Shown piece by piece: positions 8,360 through 19,835 of a stretch of DNA of 64,000 nucleotides. Position numbers and translations under genes: made by a program. The stretch is taken from assembly GCA_963769255.1 (NCBI GenBank), contig CAVYKV010000003.1, forward strand, positions 558,001 through 622,000, read 5' to 3'. Below the pieces are notes generated by a model, which was not told the origin of the DNA, made no database searches, and was given only the letters and a program-made list of their open reading frames with translations. Position 1 is the stretch's first letter, and the number at the start of each line of letters is the position of its first letter. This stretch comes from JAKACA01 sp963769255 (GTDB lineage: Bacteria > Actinomycetota > Acidimicrobiia > Acidimicrobiales > Bog-793).

Positions 8360-8623
8360 TCAGTGGCGCTGGTGCCGCACCGGGCCGTTCGTGCCGGTGA
8401 CGACGGCACGCCGGCGGCGCTGCTGGCGCCGGCGGAGGCGTTGCACGACGAGGGGGTCGTAGGCGAAGGCATCGTCGGAGGTGGCGAGCCTCCGCAGCGC
8501 CGCGTAGTACGCACCCGGCGAGAGACCAAGGCGCGCCCGGATCGCCATCTGCTTCGTGGAGCCCGTCCTCCACCAGTCGCGCTCGAGATCGAGGACCGCC
8601 CGCTCTCGACTGCTGAGTGCCAT
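8360..8623 (-). CDS. DUF3263-like small actinobacterial protein
   Basis: 87 aa, ATG start at 8623. The pattern LSSRERAVLDLERDWW, then KQMAIRARLGLSPGAYYAAL with a second Tyr, then a C-terminal run of Arg, matches the DUF3263 family found almost only in actinobacteria. It looks like a short helix-turn-helix module with a basic tail and may bind nucleic acid; no function is established. It lies 37 nt upstream of otsB on the same strand and is divergent from the amidase. Confidence 0.75.
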   Translation of the reverse strand: MALSSRERAVLDLERDWWRTGSTKQMAIRARLGLSPGAYYAALRRLATSDDAFAYDPLVVQRLRRRQQRRRRAVVTGTNGPVRHQRH

Positions 8624-8699
8624 CCCAGCCGACAATGCCAAGGATCCTGCCGAAAAGCAAGCATTCCCGACATGGCCCTGCCTGTGGGACATTGGCGTC

Positions 8700-10253
8700 A
8701 TGACGAATGGCACGAGCGACCCGCACCCGCCCAGCGCCCAGCTCGCCCGACTCGGCGCCGGCGATCTCGGCCGCATGCTCGACGCCGGCGAGACGACCTC
8801 GGTGGACATCGTCTCGCTGCTGCTCGAGCGACAGGAGGCGATCGACGGAGCCGGGCCCGAGCTGCGTAGCGTCTTGCGCCGCAACGAGCGGGCCCTCGAC
8901 GAGGCCGCCGCCCTCGACGCCGAGCGCCCCACTCGGGTGCGCGGTCCGCTCCACGGCGTGCCCCTGCTCGTGAAGGACAACATCGACACCGCCGACCTCG
9001 GGGCCACGGCAGGCTCGACGGCGCTCGCCGGCGCCTCGCCCGCCGCCGACGCCCCCCTCATCGCGGTGTTGCGGCAGGCCGGTGCCATCATCATCGGCAA
9101 GGCAAGCCTCTCGGAATGGGCCCACTTTCGCGGTCGGCCGATGCCGAGCGGTTGGTGCGCTCTCGGGCGGCAGGGGAGGAACCCCTTTGCCCTCGACCGC
9201 TCACCGGGCGGCTCCAGCTCGGGCTCCGGCGCCGGTGTCGCCGCCGGTCTGGCGCCCCTCGCCGTCGGAACGGAGACCGACGGCTCCATCCTCTGCCCGT
9301 CCGCCGCCTGCGGGCTCGTCGGGATCAAGCCGACCGTGGGGCTCGTGAGCCGCCAGGGCGTCGTCCCCATCTCGGCGAGCCAGGACACCGCCGGCCCCAT
9401 GGCGCGATCGGTGGCGGACGCCGCCATGCTCCTGGCGGTGCTGGCGACGGCCCCTGAGACCGGCCCGGCCGTCGTGGCCGGGCGGCCGGCGAACGAGCTG
9501 CCGCTTCGGATCGATCCGGACGGCAGGCTCGAGGGCGTCCGCCTCGGGCTCGTCCGCGACCCCGGCTACTGCGACTACCACCTGCCGACGGACCGCATCA
9601 TCGAGGATGCCGCCGAGGCGCTGCGGGCCGCGGGGGCGGAGGTGATCGACCCCGTGACGGGAGTCGGCGCCGCCGTGCCGGCCGACGAGACGATCGTGCT
9701 CTGCACGGAGTTCAAGGCGGGCCTCAACGCCTACCTGGCGGCGCGGGCCGCCGGGGCGGGCTCGGCCGGCGCCTCCCTCCCGCGCAGCATCGACGACGTC
9801 ATCGCCCACAACGAGCGCGACCCCTCCGAGCGCCTCGACCTCTTCCCGCAGGACCTCCTCGTGCGCTCCGCCGGCATGGCGGGCCTCGACGACCCCGCCT
9901 ACCAGGCGGCACTCGCCGCCAATCACCGCCGCACCCGCTCCGAAGGCATCGACGCCGTCTGCGACCGGCTTCGGCTCGACGCCCTGCTCGCACCGACGAT
10001 GGCGCCGGCCTGGCTCATCGACCACGTGAACGGCGACGCCTATCAGGGATCGGCCTGGGGCCAGCCGGCCATCGCCGGCTACCCCTCCCTCACGCTCCCC
10101 GTCGGCGCGATCCACGGCCTGCCCGTCGGGCTCGCCATCTGGGGGCGCGCCTGGAGCGAGGCGACGTTGGTGCGGATCGCGGCCGCCCTCGAGCGGCAGC
10201 TCGACTACCGCCCCGTTCCCGCCTACACCGCCTCCACGGCCGTGCCCGGCTGA
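8700..10253 (+). CDS. Amidase (amidase signature family)
   Basis: 517 aa from ATG at 8700; the open frame reaches further upstream, but that part runs antisense to the DUF3263-like gene. The Ser-cisSer-Lys triad is visible: K92 in LLVKDNID, S172 in SPGGSSSGSGAG and the nucleophile S196 in TETDGSI, with the 24-residue spacing usual for the family. Substrate cannot be read from sequence; peptide amidase, aryl amide or nitrile-degradation roles are possible. It is not GatA, because no gatB or gatC is present and the sequence resembles the 'amidase' rather than the GatA branch. The start is ATGACG with no strong ribosome-binding site. Confidence 0.88.
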   Translation: MTNGTSDPHPPSAQLARLGAGDLGRMLDAGETTSVDIVSLLLERQEAIDGAGPELRSVLRRNERALDEAAALDAERPTRVRGPLHGVPLLVKDNIDTADLGATAGSTALAGASPAADAPLIAVLRQAGAIIIGKASLSEWAHFRGRPMPSGWCALGRQGRNPFALDRSPGGSSSGSGAGVAAGLAPLAVGTETDGSILCPSAACGLVGIKPTVGLVSRQGVVPISASQDTAGPMARSVADAAMLLAVLATAPETGPAVVAGRPANELPLRIDPDGRLEGVRLGLVRDPGYCDYHLPTDRIIEDAAEALRAAGAEVIDPVTGVGAAVPADETIVLCTEFKAGLNAYLAARAAGAGSAGASLPRSIDDVIAHNERDPSERLDLFPQDLLVRSAGMAGLDDPAYQAALAANHRRTRSEGIDAVCDRLRLDALLAPTMAPAWLIDHVNGDAYQGSAWGQPAIAGYPSLTLPVGAIHGLPVGLAIWGRAWSEATLVRIAAALERQLDYRPVPAYTASTAVPG

Positions 10254-10274
10254 GGCGGGGACCGGGTCGCCCGC

Positions 10275-11087
10275 TCAGGTGCCGGCGCCCTCGCTCGGGG
10301 GGTGATCGAAGTAGGCGGCCGGCGTCAGCCCTGTCTCGCGGCGGAAGGCCGCCACGAAGGCGCTCGCCCCGTCGTAGCCGACCTGCCTGGCCACCGCCCC
10401 GACGGGTGTCCCGGTAGCCAGGAGGCGGAGGGCCGCCTGCAATCGCACGAGCGTCCGCCAGCGCCCGAAACCGATGCCGGTGTCGCGCACGAAGGCCCGC
10501 GTGAGCGTGCGCTCGCTCGCCCCGACGAGGCGGCCCCAGTCCTCGAGGCTGCGGCCGTCGGCCGGTTCGGCCTCGAGGGCGTCGGCGACCTCGCGGGCAC
10601 GCTCGTCGCTCGGGTGCCGCAGCTCGATCGTCGTGAGAGGTACCGGCTGCAGGAGGTCGACGAGGACGGCCTCGGCGCGAGCGCGAGGTTCCGGCGCCAG
10701 TGCATCGGTGTCGAGATGGCCGATGAGGTCGGCGATCAGCTGACTGGCTGCCACAGGGGTGGGCTCCGTCCAGTCGATGGGGCAACGATCGGGGCGGATG
10801 TAGAGCGTGCGGAGCGTCGCCCTGCCCGATGACGCCGTCTCGTGAAGTATCCCCGCCGGGATGAAGAGCGCCCGGGTCCGCGGCAGCACCCACGTCGCCG
10901 CCTTCGTCGTCACGATCAGCACGCCCGAGGCCGCCCACACGAGCTGGTGGTCGTCGTGCTCGTGCCAGTCGAACCGCGTGCCCGGCGCCATGGGGAAGGT
11001 CGCCACGACGAGGCTCGGCGAGCCAGCGGCGACAACGCCATGTTGTCCGTCCTGCGACACAGGTTGGCAGCCTATCCAGGCACGCAT
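10275..11087 (-). CDS. AraC-family transcriptional regulator with N-terminal cupin
   Basis: 270 aa from ATG at 11087; an upstream ATG at 11135 would overlap the divergent methyltransferase gene, so the shorter form is chosen. The N-terminal half has a cupin-like HEHDDHQLVW segment for ligand sensing. The C-terminal half has the double helix-turn-helix of AraC proteins, including LEDWGRLVGASERTLTR and VGYDGASAFVAAFRRETG. It probably regulates itself or the divergent methyltransferase from the 29-bp spacer. The effector is unknown. Confidence 0.85.
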   Translation of the reverse strand: MRAWIGCQPVSQDGQHGVVAAGSPSLVVATFPMAPGTRFDWHEHDDHQLVWAASGVLIVTTKAATWVLPRTRALFIPAGILHETASSGRATLRTLYIRPDRCPIDWTEPTPVAASQLIADLIGHLDTDALAPEPRARAEAVLVDLLQPVPLTTIELRHPSDERAREVADALEAEPADGRSLEDWGRLVGASERTLTRAFVRDTGIGFGRWRTLVRLQAALRLLATGTPVGAVARQVGYDGASAFVAAFRRETGLTPAAYFDHPPSEGAGT

Positions 11088-11116
11088 CGGACCTTTGCTT
11101 CGTAGCGTTTTCTCCC

Positions 11117-11752
11117 ATGAACGCCAACCATGCACAGCTCTGTCCGAGCCCCGAGTGGGCGTCCTTCCTCGAGGAGGAGGTCCTCGAGCGTGTCGTCGCC
11201 CGGCTCGACCTCGGCGACCACCTGCTCGAGATCGGCCCCGGCCCGGGCGCCGCCACGGCCTGGCTGTGCTCGCGCGTCGGCCGCCTCACCGCTCTCGAGC
11301 TCGAGGCGGAGGCGGCCGAGTCGCTCCGCACGCGCTACGAGGGCACGAACGTGGAGGTCGTCGTCGGGGACGCCACCGAGATGGCCTGGCCGGAGGGGAC
11401 CTTCGACTCCGTCGGCACCTTCACGATGCTGCACCACGTCCCCACCGCCCACCTGCAGAACCGCCTGCTCTCCGAGGCCTACCGCGTCCTGCGCCCGGGA
11501 GGGGTGCTCGTCGGCTCCGACAGCCTGGCGAGCGACGGCCTCCACCACTTCCACGAGGGGGACACCTACAATCCCGTGGAGCCGGCCTCGCTGCTGCCCC
11601 GCCTCGAGGCGCTCGGCTACCACCGCATCACCGTGAGCACGGACGGCACGCTCTGCTTCGTCGCCTACAAGCCGGACGGCACCGGCGAGGACGGCTGTGG
11701 TCGGGACGAAGGCGACGAGGCCACCCCCGCAGCTCGTGAGGCGACGTCATGA
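11117..11752 (+). CDS. Class I SAM-dependent methyltransferase
   Basis: 211 aa, ATG start. The SAM-binding motif I LLEIGPGPGAAT lies at about residues 36-47, an acidic residue follows in TALELE, and GDATEMAWPEGTFDSV and RVLRPGGVLV are the usual post-I and motif III regions. Acceptor unknown; the sequence resembles UbiE/MenG-like small-molecule methyltransferases. Its last codons overlap the next gene in ATGA, so it is coexpressed with the DinB-like protein. Confidence 0.87.
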   Translation: MNANHAQLCPSPEWASFLEEEVLERVVARLDLGDHLLEIGPGPGAATAWLCSRVGRLTALELEAEAAESLRTRYEGTNVEVVVGDATEMAWPEGTFDSVGTFTMLHHVPTAHLQNRLLSEAYRVLRPGGVLVGSDSLASDGLHHFHEGDTYNPVEPASLLPRLEALGYHRITVSTDGTLCFVAYKPDGTGEDGCGRDEGDEATPAAREATS

Positions 11753-12507
11753 GCGACACGAGCCGACTGCGCACGGCCATCGCCGGCCTCGTGGGCCTGG
11801 CCGCCTCGGAGGAGGCCCTCCTCCTCGAAGCGGCGGCCGCCACGGCGGAGGAGGGCAGCGCCGCGCAGTGGGCGGCTGCGCCCCTCGTCGCCCACAACAC
11901 CGAGTTCAAGGCCCAACAGGTCGAGCGGCTGCAGGCGGTGGCTACCGGTACGACGCCCCCGGGCTTCGCAGAGATCGACCATCGTTCCGAGGAGGTCTAT
12001 GCCGGCTACTGCGAGGCACCCCTCGCCGACGTCGGGGAGGCCCATCGCCGCACGACGGCCGCCCTCCTGGACGGGCTCGACGCCGTCTCCGACGAGGACC
12101 TCCTCGACCCTCTACGGCACCCCTGGCTCAACGGGCGTCAGCTGGGCCTGCAGGTCATCGTGCGGGGTTTCTGGCACCCGATGGGACACGTCGGCGAATA
12201 CCTCCTCACCCACGGCGAAGGGGCGCGAGCCCTCAGGCTCCATCGCCGGGCGGCCGTGACGGCCGCCTTCCTGCGAGCACCCTTCCACGCCCAAGGCATG
12301 GCCCTCTACAACCTCGCCTGCTGCCAGGCCCGCCTCGGGCTCGAGGCGGAGGCCGTCTCCAGCCTCGGGGAGGCGATCGCCCACAACGGCGACCTCGCCG
12401 CCAAGCTCAAGAGCGATGCCGACCTGGAGGGACTTCGCCGCAGCGGGGCGCTCGAGCCCCTCCTCCCGCCTGAAGTGGCTGAGGTGATTGAGGTTTTCCC
12501 CCGGTGA
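11749..12507 (+). CDS. DinB-like metal-binding protein with TPR-like C-terminus
   Basis: 252 aa, ATG overlapping the methyltransferase stop. The first ~165 residues resemble the DinB/YfiT four-helix bundle: VAHNTEFK and HPMGHVGEYL supply the usual His residues for a metal site. The last ~80 residues (FHAQGMALYNLACCQARLG and AVSSLGEAIAHNGDLAAKLK) look like one to two TPR units ending in KSDADLEGLR, a pattern seen at the end of TPR proteins. DinB relatives include thiol transferases dependent on mycothiol or bacillithiol. Function here is unknown. Confidence 0.7.
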   Translation: MSDTSRLRTAIAGLVGLAASEEALLLEAAAATAEEGSAAQWAAAPLVAHNTEFKAQQVERLQAVATGTTPPGFAEIDHRSEEVYAGYCEAPLADVGEAHRRTTAALLDGLDAVSDEDLLDPLRHPWLNGRQLGLQVIVRGFWHPMGHVGEYLLTHGEGARALRLHRRAAVTAAFLRAPFHAQGMALYNLACCQARLGLEAEAVSSLGEAIAHNGDLAAKLKSDADLEGLRRSGALEPLLPPEVAEVIEVFPR

Positions 12508-12515
12508 GGGGGAAA
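12495..12515. terminator. Hairpin terminator between convergent genes
   Basis: TTTCCCCC, loop GGTGA, GGGGGAAA, extendable by a T-G and a G-C pair. The TGA stop of the DinB-like gene forms part of the loop. It serves the converging DinB-like gene and aconitase; the AAA/TTT edge gives a short U tract in both directions. Confidence 0.7.
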
Positions 12516-12536
12516 GCGCCGAACACCTTCGTAGCC

Positions 12537-15275
<2,739 letters not shown>

Positions 15276-15329
15276 GACACGGGACGCTATCGGCTCGCCG
15301 GCGGCGCCCGAAACGCCTCCCGGCCCCCG

Positions 15330-15851
15330 TCAGGACGCCGGCGCCTCGCCCTCCCCGGGGAGCGTGCAGGTGCCCCGGACGACACGCAGGAGGAGGACCG
15401 TGAGGCTGCGGCGTTCGCCCGTGTCGAGCGCATCGCCGAGGAGGCCCTCCACGGCCCGGCGGTGCTGGCGCAGCGCCGAGACGGCACGGCTCGCCCCTTC
15501 CTCGGTGAGCGAGGCAAAGGATCCGCGGCGGTCGCCGGCACAGCTCTCCCGGCACACGAGGCCGGCGCCGCACAGCCGGTCGACCGCACGGGTGAGTCCG
15601 CTCGGGCTGAGCATCGTCCGGGCGGCCAGGTCTGTCATGCGCAGCCGGCCGCCCTCGCACTCCGTCAAGACGGCAAGGACGTCGAGGCTTTGCTCGGGCA
15701 GCCCGTAGTCGCGCTCGACGGTCGGTACGACGCCTCGCCGCAACGTCGTGGCAGCCTGCACGACGAGACGTGCGAGGGCGAGGAGGTCGTCGGGGCTGCC
15801 CTCCTCGGCGACGTCAGCCGGGGAGGGGCGAGGGGGCATGACGCTCCGCAT
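15330..15851 (-). CDS. MarR-family transcriptional regulator
   Basis: 173 aa from ATG at 15851; ATG at 15839 is equally plausible. A winged-helix domain is visible: LPEQSLDVLAVLTECEGGRL, then MTDLAARTMLSPSGLTRAVD (recognition helix), then GLVCRESCAGDRRGSFASLT with the D-x-R wing motif of MarR proteins. The ligand is unknown. It lies 54 nt upstream of the aconitase end on its 5' side and is divergent from the O-acyltransferase, so either may be a target. The short palindrome TTGCCTGCGCAA at 15874-15885 in the divergent spacer is a candidate operator. Confidence 0.85.
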   Translation of the reverse strand: MRSVMPPRPSPADVAEEGSPDDLLALARLVVQAATTLRRGVVPTVERDYGLPEQSLDVLAVLTECEGGRLRMTDLAARTMLSPSGLTRAVDRLCGAGLVCRESCAGDRRGSFASLTEEGASRAVSALRQHRRAVEGLLGDALDTGERRSLTVLLLRVVRGTCTLPGEGEAPAS

Positions 15852-15873
15852 CCTACCGCCGCCTGCCAGGTCG

Positions 15874-15885
15874 TTGCCTGCGCAA
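15874..15885. promoter_or_regulatory. Possible MarR operator in divergent spacer
   Basis: TTGC-CTGC-GCAA, a short imperfect palindrome centred about 28 bp upstream of the MarR start and 60 bp upstream of the acyltransferase start. Its only support is symmetry and location. Confidence 0.3.
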
Positions 15886-15939
15886 TCAGTTGCCGGCCCA
15901 CCCAGAGGTGGATCCAGGCGGGCGGTACGCTGGCGGCGG

Positions 15940-18169
15940 ATGCGACAGGGCGTGAGCGCGGGGGAAGCAGCGTCCCCGCCGGCGGGAGCCCCCGAGGACG
16001 GTCCCCCCGCTGGGAGCGAGCCGAGGCTGCGGCACGAAGGTGCCCTCGACGGCCTGCGGGGCGTCGCCATCCTCGCCGTCCTCCTCTACCACGGTGACCT
16101 CTCCCTCGGTCAGGGCGGCTACTTCGGCGTCGAGGCGTTCTTCGTGTTGTCCGGCTTCCTCATCACGTCCCTCTTGCTCACGGAGTGGACGGCCTCACGA
16201 GGCGTCCGGCTCGGGCGCTTCTGGGCCCGGCGTGCCCGCCGGCTGCTGCCGGCCCTGTTCTGTGTCGTGTCGGCGGTGGCCGTCCAGCAGATCATCGTGG
16301 GCCCGAACGGCGCCGTCCCTGACTTCGCCATGGACGGCATCTCCACCTTGTTCTACTTCGCCAATTGGCACGCCATCGCCACGGGCACCGGCTACTTCGC
16401 GGAGACCGCCGTGCCTTCCCCTCTCCAGCACACCTGGTCGCTCGCCATCGAGGAGCAGTTCTACGTCGTCTGGCCGCTCCTCCTCGCCGCTGTGCTGTGG
16501 CTCGCCAACCTCGGCGGGCGCCGGCGGCTCCCCTCGCACGACCACACCCGGCGGCTGCGTCTCTGGCCCCTCCTCGTCCTTAGCGCCTTCGGCGCTCTCG
16601 CCTCGGCCGTCGAGATGGGAGTCCTCTATCACCTGGGCACGCCCCTCGAGCGAGTGTGGATTCTACTACGGGACCGACACCCGGGCGCAGGGACTGCTCT
16701 CGGGGGCGGCCCTCGCCGTCGGCCTCGCCATCGTGCGGGCGCGCCGGGGCGTGGGAGACGATACGAGGGACGGCACCGCCTCCCCGGAGACCTCCCGCCC
16801 TCGCCATCGGGCGCTCTGGTTGCTCCTGCAGCTGGGCGGGGTGGCCTGCCTCGCCGCCGTCGTCGTCCTCGTGCTGCTCGGTCGTGGCGATCCGGGGCGG
16901 CTGTACGAGGGTGGGTTCCTCGCCGTCGACGTGGCCGTGGTGGTCGTCATCGCCTCCTTCGCCGCCGGCACGGGTCGATCGGTCACGCGGGCCGTGCTGT
17001 CGTTCTGGCCGCTGCGCGCCACGGGGCTCATCTCCTACGGGCTCTACCTGTGGCACTACCCCGTGTTCCTCTGGCTCGACGTCGCCGACACGGGCTTGTC
17101 CGGCTGGCGCCTCTTCGTGCTGCGCGTGGGCGTCAGCTTCGCGGTCGCCATCGTCTCCTTCTTCGTCGTGGAGCAGCCCGTGCGGCAGCGGCGCGTGCCG
17201 GCGGTGCTGACGCGGGCGCTCGGAGTCGTCGGCGTCTCCGGGGCGCTCGCCGCCGTCCTCGTGGCAAGCAGCGTCGACGCCGCCGTCCCCCTGCCGCCCG
17301 CCGGTCCTGCCGCCGTGACGACGAGCGTGCCGGTCCGGCTCACTGGTCGCCCTGCGGTGCGGTGTCGTGTGTTGCTCCCGGGGGGCTTCAAGGCGTACGC
17401 CACGTTCCACACCTGCCCGCCCGAGCGTGTGATGATGATCGGCGACTCCGTCGGGCAGTCCCTCGGCTTCGAGCTCTCGGTCAACGAGGAGAGCTACGGC
17501 GTCCTCCTCGAGAACGACACGCTTCTCGGGTGCGGGTTCATCGACACGGGCGAGGTCGGGGCGCCCGGGTCCTTCTCCGCCTTCGATCCGCCCTGCTACT
17601 CGGAGGACCACACGTGGGCGACGGACCTACGGCAGTTCCGGCCTCAGGTCGTCGTGGTCGAGATGGGGTGGTGGGACTCGATGGACCACCTCGTCAACGG
17701 CGAGGACCTCTACCTGGGCGAGCCGTCCTACGACGCCTACCTCCTGGGGCGCATCGATGCCCTCGTGGACGAGCTCGACCGCTACGGCGCCAAGGTCGTG
17801 CTCCTCTCCGTGCCGTGGATGCTGCCGCCTCCCTGGCCCAACGGGGAGGAGATGCCGGCCGCCCTCGGCTACCGCCACGGCCTCATCAACGGCGTACTCG
17901 AGCAAGCGGCCCGCGCCCGCCCGGGCAAGGCGTTCTATTTCGACATCGCTCCGGAGGTGACGCCCGCCGACCACTTCCAGGCCGACGTCGGGGGCAGCGT
18001 CTGCCGCACCTCGGACGGCATCCACTTCTACTTCGGCAACAACGCCTTCAAGGTACGGCAGACCGACTGCGGCGCCCGGTTGCAGGCAGCCCTGCTGCCG
18101 TACGTGCGCTCGCTCGTCCCGACGGCTGCCCGCCGGCGACCGCCCCCCACCCGGCGGGCAGGGACCTGA
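15940..18169 (+). pseudogene. O-acyltransferase (acyltransferase 3 family) with C-terminal SGNH domain, one +1 insertion
   Basis: Integral-membrane O-acetyltransferase of the OafA/OatA type, which modifies cell-surface glycans. The start ATG at 15940 is followed by GLRGVAILAVLLYHGDL (with the catalytic His), FGVEAFFVLSGFLITSLL and FWARRARRLLPALF, all hallmarks of acyltransferase 3, then about ten membrane segments. The C-terminal ~300 residues are SGNH-hydrolase-like, with MMIGDSVGQSLG as the Ser block and SDGIHFYFGN as the Asp-x-x-His block. One extra base at about 16655-16661 shifts the frame between PLERVW and YYGTDTRAQGLL. Without it the protein is 742 aa and complete. Confidence 0.88.
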
Positions 18170-18176
18170 GGGTCGT

Positions 18177-19133
18177 TCAGGCGGAGCCGGCGAGGAGCTC
18201 GCGCTCCTTTTCGGCCGTCATGACGCCGGGTCGCTCCCGGTAGGAGCCGGCGGCGCGGGCGGCCGTGACCCAGCCGAGGGTGTCGCGAGCGGTCTCGGCG
18301 ACCGACCGCCAGCGCAGGCCGTGGGAAACGGCCTTCGTCACGTCGGCCGACAGGGTCCCCCAGGACTCGCCGGGGTCCGAGAGGGGCAGGAGGTCGAGGG
18401 CAGCTCCCCAACGAACCTGCGGGGACGGGGCGGAGACGCCGCGGGCGATCTCCTCCAGCACCTCGGCGAAGTGGAGCGGCGGATCCGGTGCGGTGGCATG
18501 GAAGACGTCGGCCGTCTCCTTCTCCACGAGCCCGACCACGAAGGCGGCGAGGTCGCGCCCGTCCACCACCTGCAGCGGCTGGTCGGAGGACGGCCCGAGC
18601 ATGGGGCCGCCGGCGGCGACTCGCTCGACCCAGTACGTGAAGCGGTGCGTCGGGTCGTAGGGACCGACGACGTAGCCGGGGCGCACGATGCAGAGGCGCC
18701 CGTCTGCCACGAGCTGGCGGGCGGTGATCTCGCAGCCCACCTTGAGCGCCCCATACAGCTCCATCGTCACCTCGGTCTCGTAGGAGGGCTCGACGAGCGG
18801 GGCGCTCTCGGTGAAGTGAGCCGGCACGTCCTCGGTGTAGACGCTGATGGTCGAGATGAACGTGTAGAGGCCGGCGCGGGCGCCGAGTGCGGTCAGCGCC
18901 GCGCGCACCTGGCGCGGCACGTAGGCACAAACGTCGACCGTGGCGTCCCACTCCCGTCCGGCAAGGGCGCGCACGTCGACGTTGCGATCGCCGCGGAGGT
19001 GCTCGACGCCGTCGAAGAGATCCGGGTTGGTCTCGCCGCGATTGAAGAGCGTGACGGTGTGGCCCTCCTCGAGGGCCCGCTCGGTGATGTGGCGGCCCAC
19101 GAAGGAGGTGCCGCCGAGGACGAGGATACGCAT
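18177..19133 (-). CDS. NAD-dependent epimerase/dehydratase (extended SDR)
   Basis: 318 aa from ATG at 19133. The Rossmann motif MRILVLGGTSFVGRH is at the extreme N-terminus, which decides the start. FISTISVY and a YGALK motif (Y-x-x-x-K) near residue 150 supply the catalytic residues. RPGYVVGPYDPT is typical of the subfamily that includes plant-type mRNA-binding/epimerase relatives and NAD-dependent sugar epimerases. Substrate unknown. It converges on the O-acyltransferase with a 7-bp gap. Confidence 0.85.
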   Translation of the reverse strand: MRILVLGGTSFVGRHITERALEEGHTVTLFNRGETNPDLFDGVEHLRGDRNVDVRALAGREWDATVDVCAYVPRQVRAALTALGARAGLYTFISTISVYTEDVPAHFTESAPLVEPSYETEVTMELYGALKVGCEITARQLVADGRLCIVRPGYVVGPYDPTHRFTYWVERVAAGGPMLGPSSDQPLQVVDGRDLAAFVVGLVEKETADVFHATAPDPPLHFAEVLEEIARGVSAPSPQVRWGAALDLLPLSDPGESWGTLSADVTKAVSHGLRWRSVAETARDTLGWVTAARAAGSYRERPGVMTAEKERELLAGSA

Positions 19134-19266
19134 GCCGGAAACGGTATCGGCGTCCCCGCCCGACAACCCCGCCGGCCGGGTCGACCCGCATCGCACCGCC
19201 TCGCCCCGGCGACGTCGCCGGGGCCGCCCACCTGCTCATGGGCGGCGTCGGGCGCCTTTCGACGTC

Positions 19267-19277
19267 TTGTCAGACAA
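19267..19277. promoter_or_regulatory. Palindromic operator candidate upstream of the CODH-like operon
   Basis: TTGTC-A-GACAA, a perfect 11-bp palindrome 75 bp upstream of the small-subunit start. The spacing and sequence resemble FadR-type GntR operators (core GTnnGAC), but no GntR gene lies in the window. The rest of the 219-bp spacer (19134-19352) shows no gene. Confidence 0.4.
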
Positions 19278-19352
19278 CATCGGGGGTGCTAAGACGACAG
19301 GGCCTCCGGCGGTTTCGGCGGCCGAGCACCTTCGACAAAGGGGGGTTTCCGT

Positions 19353-19835
19353 ATGAGAGTGTCCCTGACCGTCAACGGCAAGGCCAGGGAGCACGACGTC
19401 GAGCCACGACTGCTGCTCGTGCACTACCTGCGCGACGTGCTCGGCCTCACGGGGACCAACATCGGGTGCGACACCTCGTCGTGCGGCGCCTGCACCGTGC
19501 TCGTCGGTGGCGAGTCCGTGAAGTCCTGCACCATGCTCGCCGTGCAGGCGGAAGGAGCGGACATCACGACCATCGAGGGGCTGGCTGGCGACGAGCTCCA
19601 CCCGATGCAGGAGGCCTTCCGCCAGAACCACGGGCTGCAGTGCGGCTACTGCACCCCGGGGATGGTGATGGCGGCCGTCTCGCTCCTCGCCGAGCAGCCC
19701 AACCCGACCGAGGAGGACGTCCGCCTCGGTCTCGAGGGCAACCTCTGCCGCTGCACCGGCTACCACAACATCGTGCGATCCGTGCTGGCGGCCGCCGAGG
19801 CCGGCCGGGGCGCCTCGGCACCGGTGGCGTCATGA
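19353..19835 (+). CDS. coxS: CO dehydrogenase/xanthine dehydrogenase family, [2Fe-2S] small subunit
   Basis: 160 aa, ATG start with a GGGGGG run about 8 nt upstream. It carries two [2Fe-2S] clusters: the plant-ferredoxin type in GCDTSSCGACTVLV with a further Cys in KSCTM, and the all-helical type in CGYCTPGM and CRCTGYHNIV. It passes electrons from the molybdenum subunit to the FAD subunit. It is the first gene of a tight S-L-M operon. Confidence 0.92.
   Translation: MRVSLTVNGKAREHDVEPRLLLVHYLRDVLGLTGTNIGCDTSSCGACTVLVGGESVKSCTMLAVQAEGADITTIEGLAGDELHPMQEAFRQNHGLQCGYCTPGMVMAAVSLLAEQPNPTEEDVRLGLEGNLCRCTGYHNIVRSVLAAAEAGRGASAPVAS

Noticed and set aside
19238..19831. Upstream extension of the coxL frame
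   Set aside because: It runs over coxS in another frame; the ATGA overlap at 19832 is the proper start.
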